Notes under the pieces: generated by a model
Databases searched by the model: none
What the model saw: the letters and a program-made list of their open reading frames with translations, nothing else
Told to the model about the DNA's origin: nothing
Part shown: positions 11,803 to 25,400 of the stretch, piece by piece
Position numbering within the stretch: the first letter of the stretch is position 1
Layout: the number at the start of each line of letters is the position of its first letter
Assembly (NCBI GenBank): GCA_928212115.1
Contig: CAKMRJ010005634.1
Location: 176,730,974 to 176,794,973, forward strand
Source: Lactuca virosa
Lineage: Eukaryota > Streptophyta > Magnoliopsida > Asterales > Asteraceae
Length of the DNA stretch: 64,000 nucleotides
Direction of reading: 5' to 3'
Program-made: the position numbers and the translations under genes

Positions 11803-14490
11803 GTCTCCCACTTGAATAAGTCTAAAACTATTATTACGTATGACTTCAAACCCCGACTAGCAATCGTAGCTCTTAAAAGCTGCTGCCGTCGAACTCTGAA
11901 CAAATCAATGACGTGTCCATCAGATAAGGGATCATATATTCCTCCATTCTAGATATCATATGGATTGAGACATGGATTAAAATCATTCTCTCTGTCCATT
12001 TGTTGTTTCCCGATTTCCGATTTATAACGACCGACTAATTGAACATATCAAATCAGTCCCGGCTTAGCCAAGCACTCACAAGTGTCATCATTAAATCATC
12101 GAGGGGCCCACAGATATCGCTTATATCCCTTTAAGGGTAAAAGGAATGGATAAACTTCGACTCATATGGCTTGTTCTACTACTTGTTGAATCATACACAA
12201 AGGCACGTTTTATAACATCGAGTTACCAATGCGTTTTCGTGCAATCAATGTATAATCAACTCATAGTAACAAATCATATCTCTAGGTTTGAAGAATATAA
12301 GATATTATCGTCTCATGATCACTCGTGATAAAATCCATGAAGTGATTCCAATGAGCGTGGGTTGAATCCAATACTCAGAACTTATGAGTACTCATGAATG
12401 TTGTAGCACCACTTGCTATGTCCCATACCTTGGACATCTACAATCCAGCTTCATGATAGTCTTGATTCATATCTACTTCCAACATATGACCGACTGCGGA
12501 TGGTTTGAATAACTTAGTCATTCAGGAAGAGCGACTTAGTTATTCTGGAAGTCAAAACATGCAAAGTGAAACACAAGAATAATCGAATCCAATATGGTCT
12601 CAGAACTTATGAATATAAATAAAACATCTTTTATTTATCACCATATTGATTACCCATCATTCATTGCATATTGTTTCAAACTATCAACTTTATACTTCAA
12701 TTTAAAAACCAATAGTTGTCCCATGCTCGAAGCATGTACACTATGTTTTTCTAATCACTAGTCATGCCATACACCAATTATGCATACTATGTTTTTCCAA
12801 ACATTAGTTATGCCATACACCAAGCATGCACACTAAGTTTGTCTATGATCTTTACTCTGTGAAATAGATCGATTGAACATAATTCCAATGATACTCATTT
12901 CACAATCCGAAATCCTTACCGCAAATGCAAGAATTCCAAATTCTTGCCATTTACCTAAATATGTTAGATTCTAAACTTATATGTATTGGTCCTCTTGTAA
13001 TGATTATGCACAAAGTCACAAAGACTTGTCAACAGACATTACAGAGTGTTCCAATGGAGATCAACTCCATGGAACAGAAGTCTCATATTCAAAGTTCATT
13101 GCCTTTGAACATTCTTCTTGCATTAAGTTTCCTAATCTTACACAGAATTAATGAATAACTGCCACCTATGGGAACATTTCCATATTCCCCCTTTGACTAT
13201 TACTCCTGAACAAGAGTTGCCTCTTTTCAGAATATGTCAATATGGTCCTTCCAAATTAACACTATACTTCCAACGGTCCTTGAGCAACCAATCTTTGGTA
13301 AGCCTTAGATTGTCCTCGACAATTGCTTAATTAAATTAGTCATATCTAGTTCTAGTACTTTTTCCCTCTTAATGCTTTGGGCATTTAGAAAAATTTAGAA
13401 CAGGTGAATATTATAGCACATGCAATCGATCCTATATCCGAAGCATATGGGACATGATTCATGATGTCTCACATAAAGACATGATACTAGACCAGTCCTT
13501 TTGCTACAATATTTCTATTTGCCAAGTTCTTATCATTCAGATTATGAAAAGGGACGCTGTAATCATAATCGAAATTTAGAACGCAAATAATGGACGCATA
13601 TATAGAATTTCCTTATGTTGAGCCATTCCAACACAAAATTCATATATATCCTTGACTAAAGATGATTAAAACCTCAATCTAAGCTTTTAGAATTGAATTG
13701 AAGTACAATTTTCTCTCCCTTAATTATAGCAAAACAACTTTTCAACCCCTGCAACTTCACGAATCGAAACTTTTGTTTTCTATAATTAAAATTGCTATCT
13801 TGCAATACTAATAATAATTATCATGCTCCCACTAACATGATGATTATTAGCATAACACTTATGCTCCCACTAGCTTTGACATGCACTCAGAAATCAAATG
13901 GACTTCTAGAAATCAATACTTTATTGACTTTCTTACCAAAGTTCAGACTTCTGATACGGGATGCTTTTGATAAAACTTTATCAAAATCATACACCTTTTC
14001 TTAGATAGCTCACATGTGTGTCTAAACAATTTCAGAACTATGAAAAAGGGATGTCGTAATCATAGTCTTAATTGTTCAGACCTTTGCCATTCCTCACAAG
14101 TCCATGTTAGTGTGCCGGTTAACCACACACGCTCCACTAACGACTTTGAGAATGCAAATATCATAATTGCTATCTACTTAAAATCTACTTAGTGAAATCG
14201 TTTCCTCACCATCATTTTCATGAATCGGAGAGTAACCTTATGACACTTAGAATTTGTGGTGTATGTGTTTCTATCCATGTGAATTTGTCAAAACCATAAT
14301 CACAAGACAAGGTTAGTGACAAATCCAAACTCATATGGATCGAACTTGTGCAGTCTTAACTTCTTGCCACCTGGCAGCACAAGGGCCTGCCATTGCTTCC
14401 AAGTTGTTATGCAACCGATTAAGAACTCTCAGAACTCATATGCAAAGCCAACTTTAACTGGAATGGGCACAAAAATAGGAATATGTCAAC
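11803..14490 (-). pseudogene. Decayed 3' half of copia element A
   Basis: It starts with the polypurine tract (11803-11814) and continues as DNA closely parallel to the part of element B right of its left LTR: the same ordered words such as ATCGAGGGGCCCA, AAACTTCGACT and AAGATATTATCGTCT appear in both. This is the region after RNase H and remnants of pol on the minus strand. All frames are destroyed; no domain can be read with confidence. The right boundary is where a gypsy integrase frame begins. Confidence 0.6.
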
Positions 14491-16000
14491 ACGATTGAGA
14501 ACCCCTTGCAGTCTGACTATTTGCCCGGCATAAGTCCTAATCAACTTTTCTATTTTGTCTGTTTCTTTGATTAGTGGAAAGTGGGTGGACTTATTCAATC
14601 TATTGGCTACTACCCGAATAATAAAGAAACCACTAAGTTTCTTGGGTAGTTTAGGTATGAAGTCCATTGACATTCGTTCCCACTTTTACTCGGGTATTTC
14701 TGATTGTTACAATGATTCCGAGTGTTTATGATGTTCTACCTTTTGTACAGGTTTGATATTTTCCTACTCAATGGTAATCTTTGCTTTCATCAATGTTCAC
14801 CATTTTTGTTTCCTTTAAATCTATGAACATTTGGTCAGAGTCTAGATAAATATAATACTTTAATCTGTGAGCTTTGTCCAAGACAATGTTCTCATGCTTA
14901 CTATACTTAGGCATCCAGATTCGGTTCATAAAGTATCACGTCCTATCATCCCTAAGCTTGACTTGTTTATTCATTCCTTTCAAATATTTACTTACACATA
15001 TTTTCTCTCTCAGATTATCGAATTAATCTTCTTGAATTTGAGAGTTAAGGTTTAAATGGATGGACATAGTTAATGCTCGTACTCAACGGGATTCAATGTG
15101 TTCCTTCCAGTTTAAGACATCTGCTACTACGTTAATCTCATCACAATGTTAACAAATTTCACATGTCATGATGATAACTCACATTCGTAATCATTTAACA
15201 ACTAAACTCATCATTTTACATCATGTTGAGTTCTTTTCGTTTGAAGAGGTGTTGGATACTCTCTATGATCTATAGAGGTGAGATAGTTGGTACCAGTCAT
15301 GTAACGTCTCTAACTTTTCAATGCAAAACTATAGCTCCCAACTCACTTTCATGGATAGTGTAGTTTTTCTTATGCACCTTGAGTTGTAAGAAGACATAGA
15401 CAATAAATTTGTCTCTATTCATCTAAAGGCACCCCGATCCTTCATGTAACATGTCGTTGTATACAAACAAGTCCTCTGTTCTTTCCGAAAAGGTAGTATC
15501 GGTGCGTTACATAATATTTGTCCCAATTTCTAGAATGCAATTTCTTTCATATTTTCCCCAGTTAGACTTTGTTTCACTTTGGTGTTAATACAGTTAGTAG
15601 TGAGGGTATCTTAGAGAAGTTCTTGATGGATCTCCGGTAGTAGCCAACATAACTTCCTTTGTTGTTAAAACTCCAACATCCATTTCTCGGGAAGAAGACT
15701 TCACTTAATCTTCCACATTTGATCAATTCCTTCATATTTTATAAATCATTCACACTTGATAAATTCCCTCGCCAGATTGTGTAATTCGCAGTGAGTATAA
15801 AAATTCATAATGGAGGAGGTATAGATTCTTTCTTGATGAGTTGATCGAATTTCCAATAACCAACATACATCCTAAAGGATTTATTCTTTTGACATATAGA
15901 ACTACTGTTCTCATATGTGAGAAACTCGTTCTGACAAAGTCATCGTCAAGAAAACCTGGTAGTTTGTTTGATAGTTCTCGAATCTCTGATGGAGTCTGCT
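14491..16000 (-). pseudogene. Ty3/gypsy RT-RNase H-integrase fragment (left part)
   Basis: Read on the minus strand from right to left. RT onset: SEIRELSNKLPGFLDDDFVR then HMRTVVLYVKRINPLG (near 15990-15870). RNase H remnant: QLKVHKKNYTIHESELGAIV (near 15390-15330). NVVADVLNWKE ends RNase H near 15130-15100. The integrase zinc-binding region lies near 14960-14840. The integrase core starts MSMDFIPKLPKKLSGF and ends at IVRLQGVLNRV near 14495. Stops and shifts are frequent. It lies inside copia A in the same orientation and is split from its upstream part by the solo LTR. Confidence 0.8.
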
Positions 16001-18177
16001 TGTAACACTCGGTTTCGAATCGCTTCATTATTCGGGTTTGTGACCCGATCATCAGTTATCTTAAGGCTTCGAGCCTTGGGGAAAATAGAATTAGCCCTTT
16101 CTGGATGTGGGTATTATAGATCAAGTGATCCGAGTGTTCGATTGTGTTTCGGAGCCAAGGGTATAATCGTAATTTGGCAGTTCGGGCCTTTATGAATTTT
16201 GGGTTTTTGTTCGGGAAGTCTTAAGGCAGGGGTGAGTTGTTAAAAGTGTAGGGCTTCTCGTCACCTTTCCGTGTAAATAAAGTTCGTCGAAAATGGACTT
16301 TAAACGAAGAAATTATGGTCAAATGAAGCTAAAGCTTTGTGAAGGTTAATCGAGTACGCGGGGCGTACTCGTCGTGTACGAAGGGCATAGTGCATGGCCA
16401 AATCACAGGTTCTTTTTTAGCACACTTAGCGTACTAAGGGGTACGCTGGGCGTACTCCCTTCGGCAAGAAACCCTAATTTATAGGGTTTTACCCCTATTT
16501 AGCCCTCATTTATTCTTGAGCCTTGTTCCTTTTAGCCTCCGTGCCTCCTCAACCCTAATATTCGACCCGTAGCCACCATCTTGGAGTTCTTAAGCTTTTG
16601 TAAGTGATTTTGGAGTGTTCCTAAGCATTTTGAAGAGCTTGAAGGTTGTTGAATGATCATCACTTGGAGTGGGGATTGTAGATCCAGAAGTTTCTCATCT
16701 TTTGCAACCTATTGAAGGTAAAAAGCTCTCATCTTGGCAACTATTTGGTTAGATCTTTTTGTGGTGGTTTATGGCACATTTTGGTCCCTTTGGTTTGTAT
16801 TTATGAGATTAAGCTTTCCCCAAGATTTTAGACACTATATTTGGACGTTTTAGGTGCCCCAAATGCATAAAAATGTGATCTTGATAGTTGATATCAACCC
16901 ATGCATGTGTATTGGCCTCTTTTCTGAAGTGGTAAAGTAAGAACTAGGATTTGGGACCCATTGAGCCATGCAAAAGCTCGAAGTTAACAACTTTATGGAT
17001 TAAGGCATGTTTTGGAACTAGATCTGGGCATTGGACATTTGGCATAAGGGATTAAGACATTTTATAAGTTGGTTGTGGGCAGAGTGAGTACACAGGGGCG
17101 TACATCCTAGTATGTAGCGTATATTGAGCCAAGTTGTAGTATGTTGAGCGTACCAACTGAGTATGTGGGGCGTACTCAGTCTGTTGGGATTTTCTCGATG
17201 TATTGACCTTTTGACCTTGGACCATTGACCAGAAGTTTGACCAAGGTTGAACATTAGATATTTTGGGCCTTTTAGGTTATTGGTCCTTCTCGGGTTAGGC
17301 CCTTGACAGGTTTGGGTCCAATTTGGATATTTGGGCCTTATTGGGCCTGGTGGTGCCATTTAAGGGATTTGGGCTTATGATGCTAGTAGATTAGTCTTTG
17401 GATTTTGGCAAAGTAAGAAAAAGGATAAAATGGACTTTTACCCTGAAAGTTTGGTCATTGGACTACAATTCTCATTCGGATCGGGAATCAATTATTGATG
17501 GAATATTTTTTTATGGTAGTGCGAGTTTTCCGGTAGCAGCAGTTCGAGTGTTCGGTTATCTTGGTTTGAGGTGAGTCTCCTCACTGTACTCTGGGTCGAA
17601 TGGCTTATGTTATTAGAAGACCAGGGGGTGGCCCTTGGCATTTGTATGAAAGACCCAGATGTGGCTCCTGGCAAATCCATATGCAAGACCAAGGTTCGTA
17701 CCCTGGCAGTTAAGTAGATAGTTTGTTGTAGAGTGTATGCTAGTTGTCTTTGTGATGCTGGCATGGAAGACCAGGAGGTGGCTCCTGACACTTGTCTATG
17801 AGACCCAGAGTGTTTGGCCCCCGCCTGACAAGGAAAGACCATGATACGACTCGTGGGATAATAGCAAGACTATGGTTGGCACATAGCACCTTCTATTACA
17901 CGTATGATATGTATGGAATATGGTATTTTAGGCAACTCACTAAGCTTTGTGCTTACAACAGTTTTTTATGGTTTCAGGTACTCTCGGTTCAAAAGGGAAG
18001 GGACCGGCTTGATCGCAATGCATACACCCATGTTTTTCCATAACTTAGTGATTTTGGGAGTGTACTCTGATAACTGTTTATTTATGAAATACTTTTAACG
18101 TTTGAGAAAAATGGAATTAGTGTTTTGATTATGTTAAAAATGAAATTTTTACCTTGTAGTTTTTTTGGGACATTACA
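16001..18177 (+). mobile_element. Solo LTR of a Ty3/gypsy element
   Basis: A 2,177-bp LTR bounded by TGTAACACTCGG and GGGACATTACA. Flanks CTGCT (15996-16000) and TTGCT (18178-18182) are a 5-bp target duplication with one mismatch. Gypsy RT/protease sequence continues on both sides, confirming an insertion followed by LTR-LTR recombination. It contains GAGTACGCGGGGCGTACTC at 16352-16370 and related words at 16441 and near 17090-17180. The block ACTCACTAAGCTTTGTGCTT at 17935-17954 is shared with the other two solo LTRs. Confidence 0.85.
17615..17865 (+). repeat. Degenerate tandem repeats in the solo LTR
   Basis: Five or so units resembling GACCAGGAGGTGGCTCCTGGCA, spaced about 40-60 bp, near 17620, 17652, 17690, 17768 and 17800. 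Internal GGTGGCTCC/GGAGCCACC symmetry would let each unit fold. This lies in the 3' third of the LTR, upstream of the conserved 17935 block. Confidence 0.65.
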
Positions 18178-18715
18178 TTGCTGAAGCGTGGTTTTGGCTT
18201 CTGTGCTATTTTTATCTACCATATGTTTTAGGAAAGTGTAGTGTTTTTTTTAGATATTTCTTATTTTTAAGGTAAAAAGCAAGCCTAAGTTTTTTCTCTG
18301 ACTTGTCATCGTAAATGACCCTACTTTTCCCATTGGGTAGGTTTAGTCGTACGACTTTCTCGTAACACAAGATCTAGACACAATGGTGAGATAGTCGATT
18401 CATACCTATGATAATATCAAAGCTTCTAGTCGACATTGGCATAAATTCTATGAGAAAAAGTTGATCATTCTTGGTTACTTTATCAGTAAAGGGGGGACAT
18501 TGATATTGGAGTTTTAGTGGACATATGCACGATATTGACGTGAAAACATGTTTTGGTATGTGTTAGGATCAAATTTATTTAAATTTTGCAACTTGATTTT
18601 TGACGACTCACTAGTTGTCTCTACTCTATAGGTTTCCTTCAATCTACTGGATTCATGCCTTAGTATATGTTTAAATTTAGGGTTCACGAATATTTCTATG
18701 CATCTGAATTATAAT
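18178..18715 (-). pseudogene. Ty3/gypsy protease end and RT start (right part)
   Basis: Continuation of the gypsy pol interrupted by the solo LTR. Near 18420-18350 the minus strand reads IIGMNRLSHHCV, a stop, then ILCYEKVVR, matching the standard aspartic protease C-terminal motif (VGMDWLS...). The right boundary with copia A gag lies between about 18430 and 18715 and cannot be placed precisely. Confidence 0.65.
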
Positions 18716-19559
18716 TACCTCAGCATACAATAGTAGCAAGTGACCTCTTTGGCCTCACTAACAACAGGAATATCAGAATTGGGCTTTGACTTTGACCCAC
18801 TACTAGATGTTCCAGCATGGGCCTTTCCCTTCTAGTTCGATTGAGGATGACATTCCTCTTTTTTCCTCTTTTTTGCCCAATGGCAAGGACAGGAGCACTT
18901 GTCACAGAAGGGACCTGATTTTTCTTCATCTCTGATTCAGTTGTCTACAACAAGTTGTGGAGTTAGGTCAATGTGGTATCTATGTTGTTCAAATGATAAG
19001 TTAAAATAAACTGCTCATAACTAGGACGCAAAGAGTTTAAGACCATCTCTATGGTCAACTCCTTGTCAAAGGACACAATGAGCTTTTCCCACAGTCCATG
19101 TATATATGTATTCTCTGCACATGATTACAGACAGGTTCTCCCATATTCAACTTGCATGCGATTAACACCTTGAAGACCCCATACCTCTCTTAACGTGATT
19201 TCTTTTGAAACTTTTTAGCAAGATCCAAGCACATCTCGTATGGCTAATAGTGCACATATAACTTTTTCAAATCAGGTACCATGGTTGCAACCATAATGCA
19301 AGCGACCTTTGTTACGTCGTCATATTGTTGCTTGAAGGTGGCAAGCTCCTCTAGAGTAGCAGTTGACTCGTCGACTTTGAGTAAAGGTTTTTTGAGAACA
19401 TACTCTTTGCTCTCGCATCGAAGAGTCATTTTGAGATTTCGCATCCAGTCCATGTAGTTTGGACCAACTAATTTTGTCTTTCGATAGGAACGATAGAAGA
19501 GTGAAGTTTGAGTTGTTGGTGGAATATTGAGCAGCAGTAGCATCTCTAGAAGTAGACAT
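18716..19559 (-). pseudogene. Copia gag of element A
   Basis: Starts MSTSRDATAAQYSTNNSNF at 19559 and, after a frameshift, continues KLVGPNYMDWMRNLKMTLRC and SKEYVLKKPLLKVDESTATL. This is a clear copia gag N-terminus. Near 18930-18720 the basic region before the zinc knuckle (SAPVLAIGQKRGKKRN) is recognisable, and VTCYYC is the start of the knuckle, broken at the gypsy insertion. Minus-strand, so consistent with the PBS at 20791. Confidence 0.8.
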
Positions 19560-20790
19560 CTATTTAAGAGAGATAGTTTTAATTAGTTGACACAAATCCT
19601 TAATATTTTAACCCAAAATAAGTATTTAAGGCTAGGATCCAAAAATACAATTCACAATCAATAAGAGGGATGCCATAGTCTTATTTTGAATTTATACAGG
19701 CAAGTAAAACAATTCACCAATTTCAATGCAATATGAAATTCCTAGAACTTTTTAGATTCATTGAATCTTATCAATGACATGTTCAATTTCATATTATGCT
19801 CTTCTATTTGTGACTGGGATATCGACGATCACAAACAAGATGTGAATAACCATGCAAACACGCTTGACAACCTCGACGTTATTTATCATCTCTAATTAAT
19901 GTGTTGGTAAACCACACACCTCCATTAACAATGATAATTTTCGAGTTGTGCCATCATGTCAACTTTATAGTCCTAAACTAGTGTGCCGATTAGCCACGCA
20001 CGCTCCACTAATGACTTATAAAGAATGATGTGTGTTTTAATGGATTAGTATACTTTTCACATTTTCCCAAAGTAACTAGAGTGAGATTCTTAAATAAGGT
20101 TTTAGTACTTTATATCAGTATACTTTTAATGAGATTATGTCCTATCAAACCCGTTCGGCTAACAACCCTCCACCACACAGGAGAGTGGTGGGTGAAAAGG
20201 ACACCCATTCAATAGTCATTTTATAGGCTGTTTCATTATATCCTCTTTATAGCATGGTTTCGTGAATGAGGCCTACTATTGATTTGATTGACTTTTCTTA
20301 TACATATAGTAATTAAACTTTTAATATTATACATAAGGTATATTTTAAAACTTTTCAAAATACAAGGGATAAATGTTAATTATCTAAATTAAACTTTATA
20401 TTAATTAAAATTTAAACCAATTATGATTTGATCTTTATCATTTAATTAAACTATTAATTAAATTAATTTAAATCGTTTAAGGATTAAATAATTATTTCAA
20501 TTAAATTAATAAAATAATTCAAATTTAATCGTAATCCAAAAACCTACTAAATTTTGAAAATTAGGGCTTAGGGTTATCAGGTTTTAGTTATTCAAATTTT
20601 GAGGCAATTAAAATAATATTTAAGGAAACTAGAAAATCCTAAGGGAACCCTAGCTATTTTCGAAAATAAGGGGTGGAGTCTAGGGTTTCAAGAAACCCTA
20701 GCTAAGTCGAAATTTTAAAGCCAAAATGGTTATTTTCAATAAACCCTAATTTTGACCCATTCAATTTTATGCACAATTAATAGAAAACTA
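19560..20790 (-). other. 5' leader of element A, no gene
   Basis: Noncoding leader between gag and PBS, very AT-rich at 20270-20600. It holds two copies of the module GTGTGCCGGTTAACCACACA (degenerate, near 19900 and 19981) that also occurs at 14110 and twice in element B. GGTTTAGGGTTT-type CT-poor stretches precede the PBS. Confidence 0.55.
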
Positions 20791-20804
20791 TGGCTCTGAT
20801 ACCA
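20791..20804 (-). other. Primer-binding site of element A
   Basis: The minus strand reads TGGTATCAGAGCCA (tRNA-iMet type). The LTR of A begins two bases to the right (TG at 20806) and is cut at once by the ATAGG target site of element B; it resumes at 28502. Confidence 0.85.
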
Positions 20805-20812
20805 CTGATAGG

Positions 20813-21608
20813 TGTTGGGTTTTCTACGCATCAAATACACTCTAAAACTAGGTAGCGGAAAAATCGAAACAACGATATACCTAAGTGTACATGCAACCTA
20901 TGGATCTATGGCTTCATGCTAATTACATCAACCCTAGAAAACTAAAACATAAGTAAGAAAACATACCTCTTATGTAGCCCTTGATCTCCATGCTTGAGAT
21001 CTTGAACCTCCATGAAGTTGCTTGGATGAAAGGATCCAAACCAGAATCCCTCTAATGGTATCACACCCAATGACACCAAAGAGTGGAATAAAAATAACTA
21101 GGAGAAGGGTCAATTTCACAAACCCAAAGGGGTTAGAAATCGTCCCTAAGAGGGGGAGGAAGAAGGGATGGCGAAACTTCAAGCCAAGGTGCAAGGAGGA
21201 ATGAAATCCCTAAGGCCCTATTTATAGCCTTGGATGCCTCCTAGGGTTTAGTACTCCTTCCCATGTGGGATGGAGGCCTAACCACGAAATTTCACTCCTT
21301 TCCCATGTGGGATGGAGTGATTTTCATCCAACCCTAATTCCATAAGGTTCTGGAACATTCCTGATTAACCAACTATCGATTAATGAACATTCAACCCTTT
21401 AATTAATTAAACTGTTAATTAATTCCCAAAATATATTTCCAAAATATATTTCCAATTAGTTTCTAATTAATTATTAACTATAATAATTAATAAACCAATT
21501 TCTCCTTTATTTATTCTACTCAATTTGGGTCTTGAGGGCAACCCAAAAGGACCCTGCTATTATTATAAATATGACCAATAGTTAATGACCGTGGACACTA
21601 TTCCAACA
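20813..21608 (-). mobile_element. Element B 3' LTR
   Basis: 796 bp, TGTTGGG to CCAACA. A nearly identical copy is at 27706. Holds a repeated CCCATGTGGGATGGAG word (near 21259 and 21300) and three AAAATATATTTCC repeats. Short frames inside it are LTR noise and occur identically in both copies. Confidence 0.95.
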
Positions 21609-21620
21609 GTCTCCCACTTA
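21609..21620 (-). other. Polypurine tract of element B
   Basis: The minus strand reads TAAGTGGGAGAC abutting the 3' LTR start, the plus-strand primer site. Element A has the near-identical CAAGTGGGAGAC at 11803-11814. Confidence 0.8.
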
Positions 21621-22449
21621 GACAAGTCATCAACTATACGAGGACCAATATTTCTCAATAATCAACAGAGAGTTAGCCATACAATGCAACTACCGAACTC
21701 TTGATCTAATCAAGATTCAGCCCTTAGATAAGTGATCAACTATCCCTTCGTTTTATGATATCTGTATGAATTCGAGACATGGATTATGGTCAATCTCAAG
21801 AATTCAAGATTATGCTTCCCGATATAGATTTGTGACGACTGCATCTGACTACTAAATTGAACACATCAATTCCAGTCAGGGCTCGGCCAAGCACTTTAGA
21901 TGTCAGCACCAAATCATCGAGGGGCCCATAGATATCGCTTCTCCTATTAAGGCAGAAGGAACGAATAAACTTCGACTACATAGTTTCTGTCTATTTCATC
22001 ATATCACACATGGACATACCTTTTTATAACTACCGGGTTACGGTTAGCGTTGGAGTAGACCAATGCATAACAGAATCATAGAGCAAAACCCCACATGTAT
22101 CTAGGTTTAGAGAATAGAAGATATTATCGTCTTAGAATTACTTGTGACTGAATCCATGAAGTAATCTCGAAGCGTGGGTTGGTCCAATACTTAAATCTCT
22201 ATTAAGCACTCATGAGTGTTAGCGCAATCACTATGCTATGTCTAATCAATATGGACAATCCACCAATACTCATGACAGTCTTGAATCACTACTTACTTCC
22301 AAGAGTATGACCGACTGTGGACATTTGAGTAAATTAATACTCGGGAAGTGGGTTCCAAACATGCAAAAGTGAGAACGCAGTGATAAGCTAATTGAAATGA
22401 CCGAACTCCATCATATATTAAGATCACCACTTAATAATCGCCAAATCAA

Positions 22450-25400
22450 ATTAAACTTATACCGCTTAAAGTTGTCGGGTTTTTAAAACAAACCAAACTA
22501 AGAGTGCTTAAGCCAATTCATTTACAAATCTAATGCCTCTCGACTTTGTCTGACTGTCAGACATGGTCAATGACATCGGCTTATGGAATGGATCGACAAG
22601 ATTATCTTTCGATATGAATCATTGACTATGATGTCTTTACATTTGACTCACTATCAAATGTGTTGGTACTTACTGAGTATGTTTCATGTGTGCTCGTGTG
22701 ACTTGGGATCCATACTCGAGGTAAGTTCACCCAAAGTCACAAGAAACTTCATAAGGACCATCAATGATTGAATTTCAACAAAGATGTCACTAATGAATCT
22801 CTTTCAGTCACATTGTCCACTTTGCAATTTAACCAACTGCAATATACTCTAAGTATGTTAAATCCACTATGGTGTATTACCTGGTACTCTTTCAAGCTAA
22901 TATATCACCATTCAGTAAAAGCACGAATTCCGACTGCGAACGGAATTGCCTTTATTAGTGCGGAACTTAGCATCAATGTCACTCTTACAATGATCTCTTC
23001 CATACTATCAAGATCATCTCTTCTATCCTCCAAGGTCACTTAAGAATGTTCTTGATCTTGATTCATTGATTCTTGCCAAATTGATCTAATCAAAATTGTC
23101 ATGCTCAAGGCATACGAGTCATTGGATCAAGTACATGTCATGGCATTTATGATCGATCCCATAGCAGAAGCATGTGGGACACGACTCATTTGCTTTAGCT
23201 CAATAGTAGAACTAGGACATTAGCATTGCTCAATGTCATGCCAGCCTAAACTCCTTTTTGAGTTCTGCATGTCGAGTTTCCTCAACATTCAATGTACTTT
23301 GGCTTAATCCAATGAATCACTTTGATCTATCTCCATAGATCCTTATTATGCACGTGTCTTGTATCTCCCATGTATATCATAGCGAAACAGTTCTCATACC
23401 AAGCCAAGCTTTTACACCTGCTAAGTTAGAATATAGTTTCCTATAAATCGTACATTGTCTATATACAATACAAGGGTGACTACAGTGCTCCCACTAGCAC
23501 TGACATATATATGGCTTATCTATGTTTCTCGAAATTCAAACTCCTTGAACTTTTCTCATTGAAACAAAGATTCCAATTACTCCCACTAGCTTTGACATAT
23601 GTATGGCTCATCTATGTTTCTCGAAATTCAAACTCCTTGAACTTTTCTCATTGAAACAAAGATTCCAATTACTCCCACTAGCTTTGACATATGTATGGCT
23701 CATCTTTATTTCTCGAAATTCATACACTTTGAACTTTCTCATTGAAATAATGATCCATCTTGCGAGATGCTTATTTCAGTCCATAAATGAACTTGTTAAG
23801 CTTACACATCTTTCAAGACCTATCTTGGTTTAATTATGTGTTTGTTCCTATCCATGATTGTCTCTACTTGAAGATCCGCTTGCACCTAAGGGTTAAGGTC
23901 AAGTGCTAGGTCTACCAAATAACAACATACATGGATTGAATCTCGCTTTCCAATTCCTCTTTCTATATTGTTGCCTTTAGGGCCTACCATAGCTTCCGAT
24001 AGCTGGTACACTCTGATTGCTATCTACCAGTGACTCAAATACCTTAGCAATATAAACTCTTATATAACTAGGTCCATGACGTCTTCTATCAGATCTATAA
24101 GGAAAAATGGAAATATGTCAGTTTCCTTAATAGCTCTTTCAATTCCAAATTGAATGTTATGTCCAACTTTAGGCTCTTCGTTGGTTGGATCTCGAATCTT
24201 ATCAAGATCAATGTGGCTCCCACTAGCCCTTTTGGAAATCAGCTCCCTCTCTCGGAAGACTGCCTTTCGAGCAACATACATTTTGTTCTCATAAGGATTG
24301 TTAAACAATTATCCAAAATGATTGATAGGTTCTCCAACGAGATAACACATCTCTATTCAATGTCCCAGATTGTCGAGCGCTTCAACGACGAGCGTAAGCC
24401 TCATAATCGTAGACTTACATATATGGAAGTGAGGATAGAATCCCACTTCACATATCATAGAGTGTTTCAGGAACCTACTTAGTTGGCACAAGACCAAAGG
24501 ACTTCTTGTAACACTATTCATGGTACAATCCACGATTTGTTAGCAAATACAGTGCGACTCATCTAGTACAAAATCAATGAACGATTTGTTTCTCTATCCA
24601 ACTAACACTTCCTAGTGGCAGTGTTTTGGGAGGAGACAGATCATGAAACTCTTTCACAATTACTTAGATGATCGATAAAGTTTGCACTGAGATTCTCACT
24701 ATGAGTGTCTCATCCTATTGCCCAATTGATTCTCAACTTCACTTTATGAGAGCTCTGAACACCTGAAAGGTTTCAGACTCACATTCATACGAAGTTGGTA
24801 TCACCATGTATTGCGATTAATCTGAACGGTCCATTAGTGTAAACTAATTCCAACAGATACTCACATCAACCAGTGAAACATTCATCATCTATCTTGATAA
24901 ACAAGATTTGCATTAATCATGAGACTCGAGGTCAAATGATATCCAAAATCCGATCCAACTGGATACTTGGTAATGCATTTCTCGTTTATGTATCCAAGAC
25001 TATGATTCCACAAATACATTTCACCCAAAACTTTGGATGTATTTGAATCAGTACATATTGTGGTCATTCTGAACGATCCATTAGTTGAACTAACATCAAC
25101 AGATATTCACAATAATACACCTTATTTAAATGTTCGAATCAATTTTGAACGATTGCTACTATACTAGCTTCATAGATTTCATGACTTTCTTTTAACATGT
25201 TAGAATGCTCTACATTTAAATAAGTCAGAACTATCTCATGAATTATAGTATAAAAAATTTTAGTTATATTACCATAGACTAAACTCTTGAGGAGAATTGT
25301 CATTTGATCCCATGAATGTAGCAAGGGCTTGGCATTCATGATCAAATTATCTTCTCCATGTTCTAGTCTTCTTACTTCATTTTAGTAACTGCACATTCTT

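Noticed and set aside
17018..17842. Minus-strand frames at 17018-17359 and 17492-17842 considered as genes
   Set aside because: They lie antisense within a solo LTR and its degenerate repeats.
20970..21204. Identical 60-74-codon frames at 20970-21204 and 27863-28097, suggesting a duplicated small gene
   Set aside because: Both lie inside the two LTRs of element B and are identical because the LTRs are; no codon-like features.
20791..21620. An LTR flanked on both sides by PBS and PPT, as if two elements shared one LTR
   Set aside because: The ATAGG duplication shows nested insertion: the PBS belongs to A, the LTR and PPT to B.
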